From Procambarus clarkii (Eukaryota; Arthropoda; Malacostraca; Decapoda; Cambaridae): a stretch of DNA of 64,000 nucleotides. Made by a program: the position numbers and the translations under genes. The stretch is from NCBI RefSeq assembly GCF_040958095.1, contig NC_091160.1, forward strand, positions 38,133,996 to 38,197,995, read 5' to 3'. The notes beneath the pieces are model-generated. The model had not been told where the DNA came from, searched no databases, and saw nothing but the letters and a program-made list of their open reading frames with translations. This document shows, one piece after another, positions 55,986-64,000 of this stretch (positions are counted from its first letter, which is position 1; the number at the start of each line of letters is the position of its first letter).

Positions 55986-56604
55986 AGGGTTATGGGTCTT
56001 GATATTTCCATAGGCATACCCAGGTTTGTATTCCCCAACAACCTTTGGCAGGTGGAGTCCGGATTCCCCAAACTTTGGGGAATACAAACCTGGGTATGTA
56101 TTTGGAAATGTCAAGACCCACAAGCCTGGAAACCCGCTTCGGCCAATCATCAGCCAGATACCCACACCCACATACAGACTAGCTAAGCGACTCAACGGGT
56201 TGCTGACTCCTTACGTACCTTGTGCTTTCAACCTGAAGTCTCCCAAGGAATTTGTCAAATTACTGAGGGGAGCACGGGCCACGGGGATAAGAGCCTCATT
56301 GGATGTAGAGTCACTATTTATCAACGTATCTGTGGACGAAACAATCGGGATGATAGCAGACAGAGTGTATCGTGACCCGGCTTGCACTCCTCTTGACATG
56401 CCAGAAAGCATACTGAGGAAACTACTCCAAGCCTGCACTTAAGAGACACCCTTCTTGAGCCCAGATGAGCACATGTATAACCAAGTAGATGGGGTCGCCA
56501 TGGGTTCTCCCGTAAGTGTCCTGTTTGCGAATTTCTACATGGGCACCATCGAGCAGAGGGTCTTAGTTGACATGGACTTGAGACCCGCCATATACTGCAG
56601 GTAT
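55976..56604 (+). mobile_element. Penelope-like element RT fragment with a 5' inverted duplication
   Basis: The frame 56026-56442 and its continuation read YVFGNVKTHKPGNPLRPIIS, TPTYRLAKRLN, LLRGARATGIRASLDVESL, and after a stop VDGVAMGSPVSVLFANFYMG. These are Penelope-type RT blocks. The first 65 bp (about 55982-56045) are an inverted copy of 56082-56145. The 3' side is cut by the LINE beginning at 56605. Confidence 0.78.
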
Positions 56605-57280
56605 GTTACCTTACCTTAAGGTTACCTTGAGGTGCTTCCGGGGCTTAGCGTCCCCGCGGCCCGGTCGTCGACCAGGCCTCCTGGTTGCTGGACTGATCAA
56701 CCAGGCTGTTGGACGCGGCTGCTCGCAGCCTGACATATGAGTCACAGCCTGGTTGATCAGGTATCCTTTGGAGGTGCTTATCCAGTTCTCTCTTGAACAC
56801 TGTGAGGGGATTGCCAGTTATGCCCCTTATGTGTAGCGGAAGCGAGTTGAACAGTCTCGGGCCTCTGATGTTGATAGAATTCTCTCTCAGAGTACCTGAT
56901 GCACCTCCGCTTTTTAACGGGGGTATTCTGCACATCCTGCCATGTCTTCTGGTCTCATGTGATGTTATTTCTGTGTGCAGGTTTGGGACCAGCCCCTCTA
57001 ATATTTTCCACGTGTAAATTATTATGTATCTCTCCCGCCTGCGCTCAAGGGAGTACAGATTTAGGCTCTTTAGTCGGTCCCAATAGTTTAGATGTTTTAC
57101 TGAGTGGATTCTAGCAGTGAAGGATCTCTGCACGCTCTCCAGGTCAGCAATTTCTCCAGCTTTGAAAGGGGCTGTCATTGTGCAGCAGTACTCCACTCTA
57201 GAGAGCACAAGCGTTTTGAAAAGTGTCATCATCGATGTTGACGACAATTTTACACAGGTACCTTTCCCAACTTCCACATA
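56605..57280 (-). mobile_element. Non-LTR LINE C-terminus and 3' end (partner of type 4 SINE)
   Basis: On the minus strand a 210-aa frame reads TLFKTLVLSRVEYCCTM, LESVQRSFTARIHSV, LNYWDRLKSLNLYSLERRRE, INIRGPRLFNSLPLHIRGI and VFKRELDKHLQRIPDQPG. It is the C-terminal part of a CR1/Jockey-like ORF2. The 3' end (CCGCGGGGACGCTAAGCCCC...ACCTCAAGGTAACCTTA) matches the tail of the SINE at 50801-51034. The frame is open to the end. Confidence 0.78.
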
Positions 57281-57354
57281 ATATTCCTGTCAACCTTTGG
57301 AGAACGGTGAGGTGTTGCCCGAGCATATAAGCAGCAGAGTAGCGAATAATAACT

Positions 57355-57665
57355 CACGGGAGACATCTCCCGTCACGCAGGGTGCAGTCGCACCTCCACA
57401 GATCTCCAGTATCATCTATTGATACTGGTGATGGCTCAAAAGGGCCACCACTTACGAGCTATTCATGCCCGTGCCACCTTTTGGGTGGCTTCATCTTCAT
57501 CTTAACTCATTCACAAGGGAGACATCTCCCGTCATGCAGGGTGCATTCGCACCTCCACAGATCTCCAGTATCAGCTCTTGATACTGGTAATGGCTTAAAA
57601 GGGCCACCACTTACGGGCTATTCATGCCCGTGCCACCTTTTGGGTGGCTTAATCTTCATCAATCA
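57355..57665 (+). repeat. Two tandem copies of a ~157-bp dispersed repeat
   Basis: GGGAGACATCTCCCGTCACG begins the first copy (57358) and the same with one change begins the second (57516). Each ends CCACCTTTTGGGTGGCTT. A fragment in inverse orientation is at 7705-7755. Confidence 0.85.
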
Positions 57666-57942
57666 TCAATCGAATAATAACTAGTCTACTTTCAAGTGTG
57701 GTCTAGAACAGACACTTGCGAGATACTTTATCGACTCTCAGTGCGCTCAACTCACACCATTGCTCGCCAAAATATCACCTGCATACTTCTGTATACTCGA
57801 CCAAATATATATATTCTCTTAGTGTTTGTGTTTATTGTCACCATACTTTATGTAACAATAGAACCGTTACATACCTATGTATGTTACAGTATAACATTGA
57901 CACTTTAGTAGTAGGATAGGCTGCAGGGCAGCTTGTGTCCAG

Positions 57943-58265
57943 GACTGTTGAAGAGGAGAGTGTGTGTGGACGTTCGTGGCAGTTGGAGAGGAGGTGGCCG
58001 ACGTCGACGAAGCGGCTCCCTGTGAGAGGGTGTGTGGGCCCCTTTTAAATCTGTTAGATTTCTGTTATTTGTTAGATTAAGGACCTGCCCGAAACGCTGC
58101 GCGTACTAGTGGCTTTACAAGAGTGTAATTACTGTACTATGCTATGTATTCTCATAAACCCAATGTACCTTCTTGTATATAAGTAAATAAATAAATAAAT
58201 CTGCCCAGCTGAAGTAGTTGTCGGAGGTCATGAAAGAAGAGTTACTGACGATCTCCAGTTTGTTT
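57943..58265 (+). repeat. Copy 1 of a duplicated sequence, split by a LINE tail
   Basis: GACTGTTGAAGAGGAGAGTG through CGATCTCCAGTTTGTTT recurs at 59206-59390 without the interruption. The LINE tail at 58052-58197 is flanked by AAATCTG on both sides. Confidence 0.75.
58052..58197 (+). mobile_element. CR1/L2-like LINE tail, about 146 bp, with target duplication
   Basis: It contains GACCTGCCCGAAACGCTGCG, CTAGTGGCTTTACAAGAGTG and an AAAT tail. The 7-bp duplication AAATCTG and the uninterrupted copy at 59306 show a very short 5'-truncated insertion. Confidence 0.75.
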
Positions 58266-58510
58266 ATTCTTTATTTCCATTCCTGTATTGATATTAATTG
58301 TACATGTGATCATGTAGTTTATATCAGTAAATATCACATCTTTTATCATGGTGTTAAAGTGCGCCTCCATAATAATCGCTATGAGCACACACGAGAGATA
58401 TCAGAGTCCCACCTAGTAAACATCATGTTTTCTACAGAAGTTCCTTAGTGACTGGAGAGTGGTGGAGCAGCACAGACTTATGTAAAATTGTACCCTAGTC
58501 TATCCGTCCA

Positions 58511-58513
<3 letters not shown>

Positions 58514-58577
<64 letters not shown>
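58514..58577. repeat. Poly-T tract, 64 bp
   Basis: An uninterrupted run of T directly abutting the 3' side of the minus-strand SINE at 58578-58845. It is consistent with the poly-A tail of that SINE or with an assembly-sensitive homopolymer. Confidence 0.97.
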
Positions 58578-58578
<1 letters not shown>

Positions 58579-58845
58579 AGATATATACAAGAGTTGTTAC
58601 ATTCTTGTACAGCCACTAGTACGCGTAGCGTTTCGGGCAAGTCCTTAATCCTATGGTCCCTGGAATACGATCCCCTGCCGCGAAGAATCGTTTTTTCATC
58701 CAAGTACACATTTTACTGTTGTGTTAAACAGAGGCTACAGTTAAGGAATTGCGCCCAGTAAATCCTCCCCGGCCAGGATACGAACCCATGACTTAGCGCT
58801 CACGGAACGCCAGGCGAGTGTCTTACCACTACACCACGGAGACTG
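58578..58845 (-). repeat. tRNA-derived SINE, type 1, full length
   Basis: On the minus strand: CTCCGTGGTGTAGTGGTAAG, B box GGTTCGTATCC, CCGGGGAGGATTTACTGGGC, and the tail CGAAACGCTACGCGTACTAG through AACAACTCTTGTATATATCTC, then the poly-A/T run. Confidence 0.8.
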
Positions 58846-58911
58846 CAGAACCGAACCGAAATGGTAGCATCACTTTGGCAACAAGCAATATAGTGACTGG
58901 AGAGTAGTGAC

Positions 58912-59196
58912 GTGACGGAAATTGCGAGAGTGGCATTTTCGGTATGCGCGGTGACGTCGAGACGGGGCGTCAGGGAAGATGATGTGAGCGGATCCGGTCA
59001 CACCGAGGAGAACATGCCGGATGACTTGGGGATCGATCATTTGTTCCGAGAAAAGGCCAGAGGACAAGCGACAGGTGAGGAAGAGTCGGATAGGAGTATC
59101 CAGGTCACTTTCACCAGTCCTCTAGGTATTGACAGCGCCCGTCTAGGTGAGCTGCCAAAGGAAGAGTTTCCGGAGTTGGCACAGGAGGCGGAATGA
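58912..59196 (+). other. 94-aa open frame of unknown function next to a duplicated sequence
   Basis: The predicted product is acidic in its second half (PKEEFPELAQEAE) with no domain I recognise. The following 59206-59390 is repeated at 57943-58265, which suggests a repeat-derived frame rather than a host gene. No splice or promoter signal supports it. Confidence 0.2.
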
Positions 59197-59399
59197 GGTC
59201 TCGCCGGACTGTTCAAGAGGAGAGTGTGTGTGGACGTTCGTGGCAGTTGGAGAGGAGGTGGCCGACGTCGACGAAGCGGCCCCCTGTGAGAGGGTGTGTG
59301 GCCCCCTATTAAATCTGCCCAGCTGAAGGAGTTGTCAGAGGACATGAAAGAAGAGTTGCTGACGATCTCCAGTTTGTTTGTTCTTTACTAACAGTACCC

Positions 59400-59780
59400 G
59401 GCCACGCTTTGCTGTGGCTCAGCAACGCATGTTCTTCATGCAACCTTCCCTGTCCCCCAGTCCTCCCCACCATTTCCCCCCTCACTCGTCTCCTCTGCCT
59501 CCCAAACATTCCTCACTCCACTGTCCTCTCATCCTCCCCGCCATTCCGACCTCCACCATTCCCTTTTTCTTCCCACCATGCCCCTGTCCCTTTGTCCTCC
59601 CCACCATTCTCCATTCCCCTTTTCCTTCGTCCCTACCATCCAAAACTCCTCCGTCCCCTCGTCCTTCCCCACCATTACCCCCTCCCTTGTCCCCTCGTCT
59701 TCCCCACCATCTCTCACTTCCGTCCCCTCGTCATCCCCACCATTCCCCACTCCCTCGTCCGATGCCTTCCCAAATGGTCT
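59400..59780. repeat. Pyrimidine-rich degenerate tract
   Basis: Nearly 350 bp of C/T-rich sequence built from variants of TCCCCACCATTCC. It begins with CCCGGCCACGCTTTGCTGTG. Open frames in it are artefacts of composition. Confidence 0.7.
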
Positions 59781-60205
59781 GATGTTCCCATCAGAAAATT
59801 GGGAACATCAAGAGATCTGATGTTCCCATCAGTGAAATATAATAAAAAGCAGTTAAAAAATGAAATGAAAATATGAAAAAAACTATACTCGCGAAATGAC
59901 CGGTATGGTAAACAACACAGCTCAATTTCAATGCAATTCACACAAAATAATTAAATCAAAATGAAAATAAATAAAAATCTATGAAAATTTAATTTATCAA
60001 TACAATCAGAAACATTGAAATGGAATTGTAACATGTTTAGTATGTCATGTGTGTTGCTCTTACATGCAACAGATGGCATGAATATTACCAAAGGCCAAGA
60101 TATTACATCAGTTTAAAACCCAAATAGAAAAAAATTCTCAGGAGCAATGGTGGGACCTTTGACAAGATGCCAGCTTCCTGTCCCCTTCGAGGCAACTAGC
60201 GATTT
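59781..60205. other. Unassigned sequence; end is paralogous to copy B 3' flank
   Basis: A short hairpin GATGTTCCCATCAG...AACATC lies at 59780-59835. From about 60090 (GCCAAGATATTACATCA) it matches 24570-24690 downstream of copy B. Confidence 0.45.
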
Positions 60206-60825
60206 GCTGTTGTTGTTTTAGATTTAGCTACTCAGAACGAAGTGTCCATGTAGCACGGGCTATAGTGAGCCCGTAACTGAGTTCGGTTATTCGTGATAAC
60301 CTTGTTACTGTGATATTTGGGTCAAAGTTTTAAGTGGAAGTGGGGGGTTTCCTCCTTTTTCCCCCTGTTTCTTTTTTCGCTTTTGTTTTAGTGCACTGGT
60401 TTTAGTCTTGTTTTAATAACATTATCTTGGTGGCGGATGTAGATGCAGAATGTTCACTAGTGAGCCCCATTCTCTAACGGCTTTTCTGATCATTGTAGTC
60501 GCTTTGGAATGTGCATCTAATGCAGCTGCTGTCGTTGGATTAATGCTGAGTTTGATGGGCAGGACTTTAGTAGCTTCACATTCCAGTAAGTAGTGCAGTA
60601 GTGGTGCCTTTGCTCCTGTTCCACAGATATAACATTCTTTAACTAATGGGTTTATTTCCTCCCAGCAGCACTTGTAACCAAGTCTGAGTCTGGCTACTGC
60701 AATGTCTCTGAATATCTTTTTGTCAGGCTTGAAAGAGTAGTATCCAGTGGCTCGTTCGTACCATATCACCGTGGATCTTCCTTCCGCTACTTTGGCTCTT
60801 TGGCCACTAGTGAGATAGTAGCTCT
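60206..60825 (-). mobile_element. I-type LINE 3' end (zinc element, 3' UTR) inserted in copy C 3' flank
   Basis: On the minus strand: GQRAKVAEGRSTVIWYERAT, ARLRLGYKCCWEEINPL, then the zinc element CYICGTGAKAPLLHYLLEC. The UTR ends in TAGCCCGTGCTACATGGACA and an AACAACAAC tail. The paralogous site downstream of copy B (about 24690) is empty. Its 3' end is also found at 18374-18450 and around the solo LTR at 16890. Confidence 0.78.
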
Positions 60826-60854
60826 CAGATATATTCAGGTAAACTACTAATGAC

Positions 60855-61000
60855 TTCATTCCTGCCCGAAACGCTATGCCTGTTAATGGCACATGCCTTC
60901 GTAAGAAGAACAATGTTATGTACTCTCACAAACACAATGTACCTTCTTGTATATAAACAAATAAATAAATAAGTAAATAAATAAAATCCATCTCCCAGAA
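60855..61000 (+). mobile_element. CR1/L2-like LINE tail fragment (copy C 3' flank)
   Basis: CTGCCCGAAACGCTATGCCT, CACAATGTACCTTCTTGTAT and an AAAT tail. It is the paralogue of 24700-24855. Confidence 0.62.
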
Positions 61001-61054
61001 AGCATGCAATGTGCATCACACTGCATATATTAATTTTAAAAACTCCTAATTGAA

Positions 61055-61235
61055 CACTCTCTGACCTCAGGAGACTTCTCATCAGACCACCAGGACACTC
61101 ACTGACCTTAGGACACGTGGCACCAGGACACACAAACTGACCTTAGGACATGACCTGACCTCAGAACACAGCGCCAGGACACACACTGACCTCAGGACAC
61201 ACACTGACCTCAGGATATGTAGCACCAGGACACTC
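61055..61235. repeat. Degenerate 33-bp minisatellite (copy C 3' flank)
   Basis: Irregular repeats of CACTGACCTCAGGACAC and GGCACCAGGACA, corresponding to the regular array at 24934-25197 beside copy B. Confidence 0.75.
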
Positions 61236-61254
61236 ACTTAGAATTCATTGTTTT

Positions 61255-61522
61255 CTTTATATATATATAAGAATTCTTGCACTCTTGTACAGCCACCAGC
61301 ATGCATAGCGTTTCGGGCAAGTCCTTAATCTTATGTTCCCTGGAATACGACCCGCCAAATCGTTTAACAACCAGGTACACATTTTACTGTTGGGTAAGCA
61401 GAGGCGACAGTTAAGGATTAACACTCAGTAAATCCTCCCTGGCCAGGATACGAACCCAGGACAGAGCGATCGTGAAACGCCAAACGCGTGTTTTAATTAC
61501 CACTTCACCATGAGGACTGCAT
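61255..61522 (-). repeat. tRNA-derived SINE, type 1, with LINE-like tail (copy C 3' flank)
   Basis: On the minus strand a diverged head (GTGAAGTGGTAATTAAAACA), B box GGTTCGTATCC, CCAGGGAGGATTTACTGAGT, then CGAAACGCTATGCATGCTGG and AAGAATTCTTATATATATAT. It is the positional match of the SINEs after copies A and B. Confidence 0.75.
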
Positions 61523-61589
61523 GGAGAAGGCGTTGTTCATACGAGACACTTGGACAATCCGGCCGTGACCGTCGTCACAGGAAATATGG

Positions 61590-62243
61590 CTACACAGACC
61601 GTTCCATGACAAATGCGGGATTGTCGTGAGAAGCTAATTGTTGTTGGTCTCGCTCACAGGCTTCACTTGTCATCTTCGACTCCTTTCCCGGGTCTACTGG
61701 CGAGTTTTTGTTGTATCTCTTAATCAACATGAAGAAAATTATGGTGTTGACGGACATGAGACAAGCATAGAAGAAGGCTTCGTGAGAGGCCCGGTGCTTG
61801 AAGGCCCCCGTGGCAGAGCTCAGGCTTGTTAGTCCTGCAAAGAGCCACAAACCGGCAGTAATTGTGAAGAGATTGGCTGCCTGTAGTGAAGACTTCATGG
61901 CCATCGGGGCCTGCGAGTAAGCAAAGTCCATGCCAGAGACTGAGAAGAGGACCTCGCCGATGGTGATGAGGACGTACTGGGGAAGGAGCCATAACATGTG
62001 GACGTTTGCAGGGGCCGTCATGGGGAAGAGGAAGACGTCGGTGGTGGTGATGACGATGTCGTACACACCGTCCTGGTACACTGCAGCCTCCCCAACTTCC
62101 ACCTCTTCCACCATCACCTTGTACTCCTGGGGACTGATGCGCTGGAACTCCGTCTTTCCCTCCAGGAGCTGGAAGTTGTGGAGGATGGTGTCGTACGTGA
62201 GCGTCACGTTGAGCTCGTTGTGCGCAGGCGCCAACACCCGCAC
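61590..62243 (-). CDS. Copy C exon 5
   Basis: The exon is identical in layout to copy B exon 5. It starts [10 protein letters not shown], has TM10 with [17 protein letters not shown], and its tail ends NPAFVMERSV before the stop. The tail is four residues longer than that of copy B. Confidence 0.83.
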   Translation of the reverse strand: MRVLAPAHNELNVTLTYDTILHNFQLLEGKTEFQRISPQEYKVMVEEVEVGEAAVYQDGVYDIVITTTDVFLFPMTAPANVHMLWLLPQYVLITIGEVLFSVSGMDFAYSQAPMAMKSSLQAANLFTITAGLWLFAGLTSLSSATGAFKHRASHEAFFYACLMSVNTIIFFMLIKRYNKNSPVDPGKESKMTSEACERDQQQLASHDNPAFVMERSV

Positions 62244-63528
62244 CTGTCAGGGCGAACCAACACAACTGAACAACACCAGGAAATCAGGCCCTAAATTTTA
62301 CTGAATATTTATTTCTTAGGCACCATCAGAATAATAATAATAATAATAATAATATTAATAATAATAATAATAATAATAACACCAATAATAATAACACCAA
62401 TAAAGACCAGTGTCACTTCTTTATTACTCAAAGCTATGCTAATAATGTTTTAACAGGTTTATATCAGAATGGCAAAATGTTGAAAAAATAATTCATATCT
62501 ATTATTTTACGCACCACTACCCACCTGTTATTGAGTTTATTGAAGTATCCTATTGTTAAATTGGCGTCAAAGTAACTCAGTTAATGAGACACTTTCCAGT
62601 TGTTAGTTCCATGGAACAATTAGCTGCTGACTATAGAAATTACTCTCTATAGTCTTTGTCGATGTCAGCATAGTGCCTTTTATACATAAGAAACAGAGCA
62701 GAAATGATTGGTTACGGAGACTCACTTTGGTCTCTGCATCTTCGTCCTTGATGTACTCGAGTGTGGGAGGGAGAGCCAGCACGCCAGTGGAGGTGACAAG
62801 GAGTGTTGTCTCATGGGCACCCAGCACCCTCACTCTCACCTGCCTCATGTCTGGGGAGAGGCAGGAGGCTGTCACCTTGGCCTCCACCTCATCACCATGT
62901 GTGACAGTCAAGCCAGGCAGAACCACCTGGCCTCCGCTCTCCACACTCAGCTGACCGGTCTTGACGAAGGGCACCTCCACCACCATCTGGCAAGGCAGTG
63001 CGTTGTAAACGTGGATTCTCGCCTGCTCTGGAGGAATGAAAGTCTGTTCCACGCTCATGTTCACCAGTGCGTAGACCAGGAAGGCGATGATGGTGAAGCA
63101 CATCCCCGCGATCATCCGGGATGTGGTCTTGGTGAGGACGCCAACGCGGGTCAACAAAGGGTAGACCACAAAATCAAAGAGCGGAATGAGAGCTAAAATG
63201 AGCAGTGGGTTGGCAGTGGAAGACATCTCTGGCGGGATCCTATAGCTGCCCACCATACCGTCAAGACGTTTGGCCTGGAATATCATACCAGTGGAGGTCT
63301 GATAGAAGAGAGCCCAGAAGAGCGGGAAGGTGCAGAACAGCAGAAGAACACGCAATGTCACCTTCACGTCCAGCAGCAACTGAGAATCAAATTTGTCCTG
63401 AGCACGGTCAAGCCAGTGCTGCACAGGCTTTCGGTCCTTATCCCAGGTCTTAGTGACTGCATGTGCAATGCATCGAACTGCTCTTATTATCATTTTGTCT
63501 GGGGGCCCCTCCTTGTACTGCGACCGTC
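61590..63528 (-). CDS. SLC15/POT-family oligopeptide transporter-like gene, copy C (last two exons; 5' part outside window)
   Basis: This is the third tandem copy, and only its 3' portion is inside the window. Exons 63528-62726 and 62243-61590 correspond exactly to exons 4 and 5 of copies A and B, with the same boundaries and phases. Together they encode TM7-TM12, the extracellular domain and a C-tail close to that of copy B, four residues longer and ending MERSV. TM7 keeps the tryptophan (FPLFWALF), as in copy A. The intron between them is only 482 bp and holds an AAT microsatellite. The upstream exons must lie to the right of position 64000. Both exons are fully open, so this copy is probably functional. 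Confidence 0.82.
62325..62400. repeat. Imperfect AAT microsatellite in copy C intron 4
   Basis: AATAATAAT runs with CACC interruptions. This is the place where copies A and B have the shorter AATATTAACAAT tract. Confidence 0.9.
62726..63528 (-). CDS. Copy C exon 4
   Basis: This 803-nt exon has the acceptor TACAG/GACGG and the donor ACCAAA/GTGAGT. TM7 reads FPLFWALFYQTSTGM, so the tryptophan is kept as in copy A. The extracellular half ends EYIKDEDAETK. A run-on reading frame past the donor is intronic. Confidence 0.83.
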
Positions 63529-63800
63529 CTGTAAAATTACAAGCACATAACGACTAGTAGGTATCCATCATTGCCTGATTAAACAAAAAAAGACACTCCT
63601 ATGCCCCCGGTGCCACCTCCCCAACAATAAACAAAATTTCATAGCTTATATAGTAGAACAAACGACCTTTAGACACAACTATCACTACACACAGAATTAC
63701 ATATGATCTTTATTTACCACTTCTTTTATTCCGCAACATCTTCAAATGCAAAATCATCACCCCAGTTTACAACTGTTATTATGATCACAGACCCACAGTA

Positions 63801-64000
63801 CAGTAGTGCCCAGAAGAGCCTTGACATGACACACTACAGTAGTGCCCAGAGGAGCCTGTACCTGACACACTACAGTAGTGCCCAGAGGAGCCTGTACCTG
63901 ACACACTACAGTAGTGCCCAGAGGAGCCTGTACCTGACACATTACAGTAGTGCCCAGAGGAGCCTGTACCTGACACACTACAGTAGTGCCCAGAGGAGCT
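63801..64000. repeat. 36-bp minisatellite, at least 5.5 units, running off the window
   Basis: The unit starts CAGTAGTGCCCAGAGGAGCC and continues TGTACCTGACACACTA. The first unit is slightly diverged. It lies in the intron upstream of copy C exon 4. Confidence 0.94.

Overview
The window is nuclear DNA of an invertebrate, most likely a decapod crustacean such as a crayfish. The genes are split by GT-AG introns. Most of the remaining sequence is repeats: LINE tails ending in TAAA tracts, several tRNA-derived SINE families, minisatellites and LTR remnants. The species call is an inference from the repeat style and the arthropod-like genes.

The backbone is a tandem array of three paralogous genes on the minus strand. 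They encode oligopeptide transporter-like proteins of the SLC15/POT family (PEPT1-like). Copy A runs 15987->3899 and copy B 49608->25419. Copy C lies at 63528->61590 and only its last two exons are in the window. Copies A and B share five coding exons with the same splice phases and join in frame to 670 and 682 residues. A conserved block with a splice donor 1-3 kb upstream of exon 1 (about 19.2 kb and 50.7 kb) may be a non-coding first exon. Copy B carries a recent 666-bp tandem duplication of its exon 2. All copies have replaced residues that are central to proton coupling in canonical peptide transporters, so their substrate and energetics are open.

The rest is mobile DNA and simple repeats. 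Introns and spacers hold CR1/L2-like LINEs (10.2-14.6, 19.3-20.2, 33.5-34.4, 43.3-44.5, 53.0-56.0 kb) and I-type LINE tails with RNase H (0.9-2.5, 20.4-23.2, 26.2-27.6, 41.1-42.7, 47.7-48.8, 60.2-60.8 kb). There is also a Penelope-like fragment (56.0-56.6 kb), two solo LTRs, two TTAA-flanked DNA insertions, a 371-bp hairpin element, tRNA-containing fold-back elements and about fifteen SINEs. Intron 1 of copy B holds a 4.84-kb array of a 15-bp unit with a 1,500-bp higher-order repeat.

Because A, B and C are paralogous blocks, each serves as the empty-site control for insertions in the others. This dates many insertions to after the duplications. I found no convincing host gene besides the transporter array.
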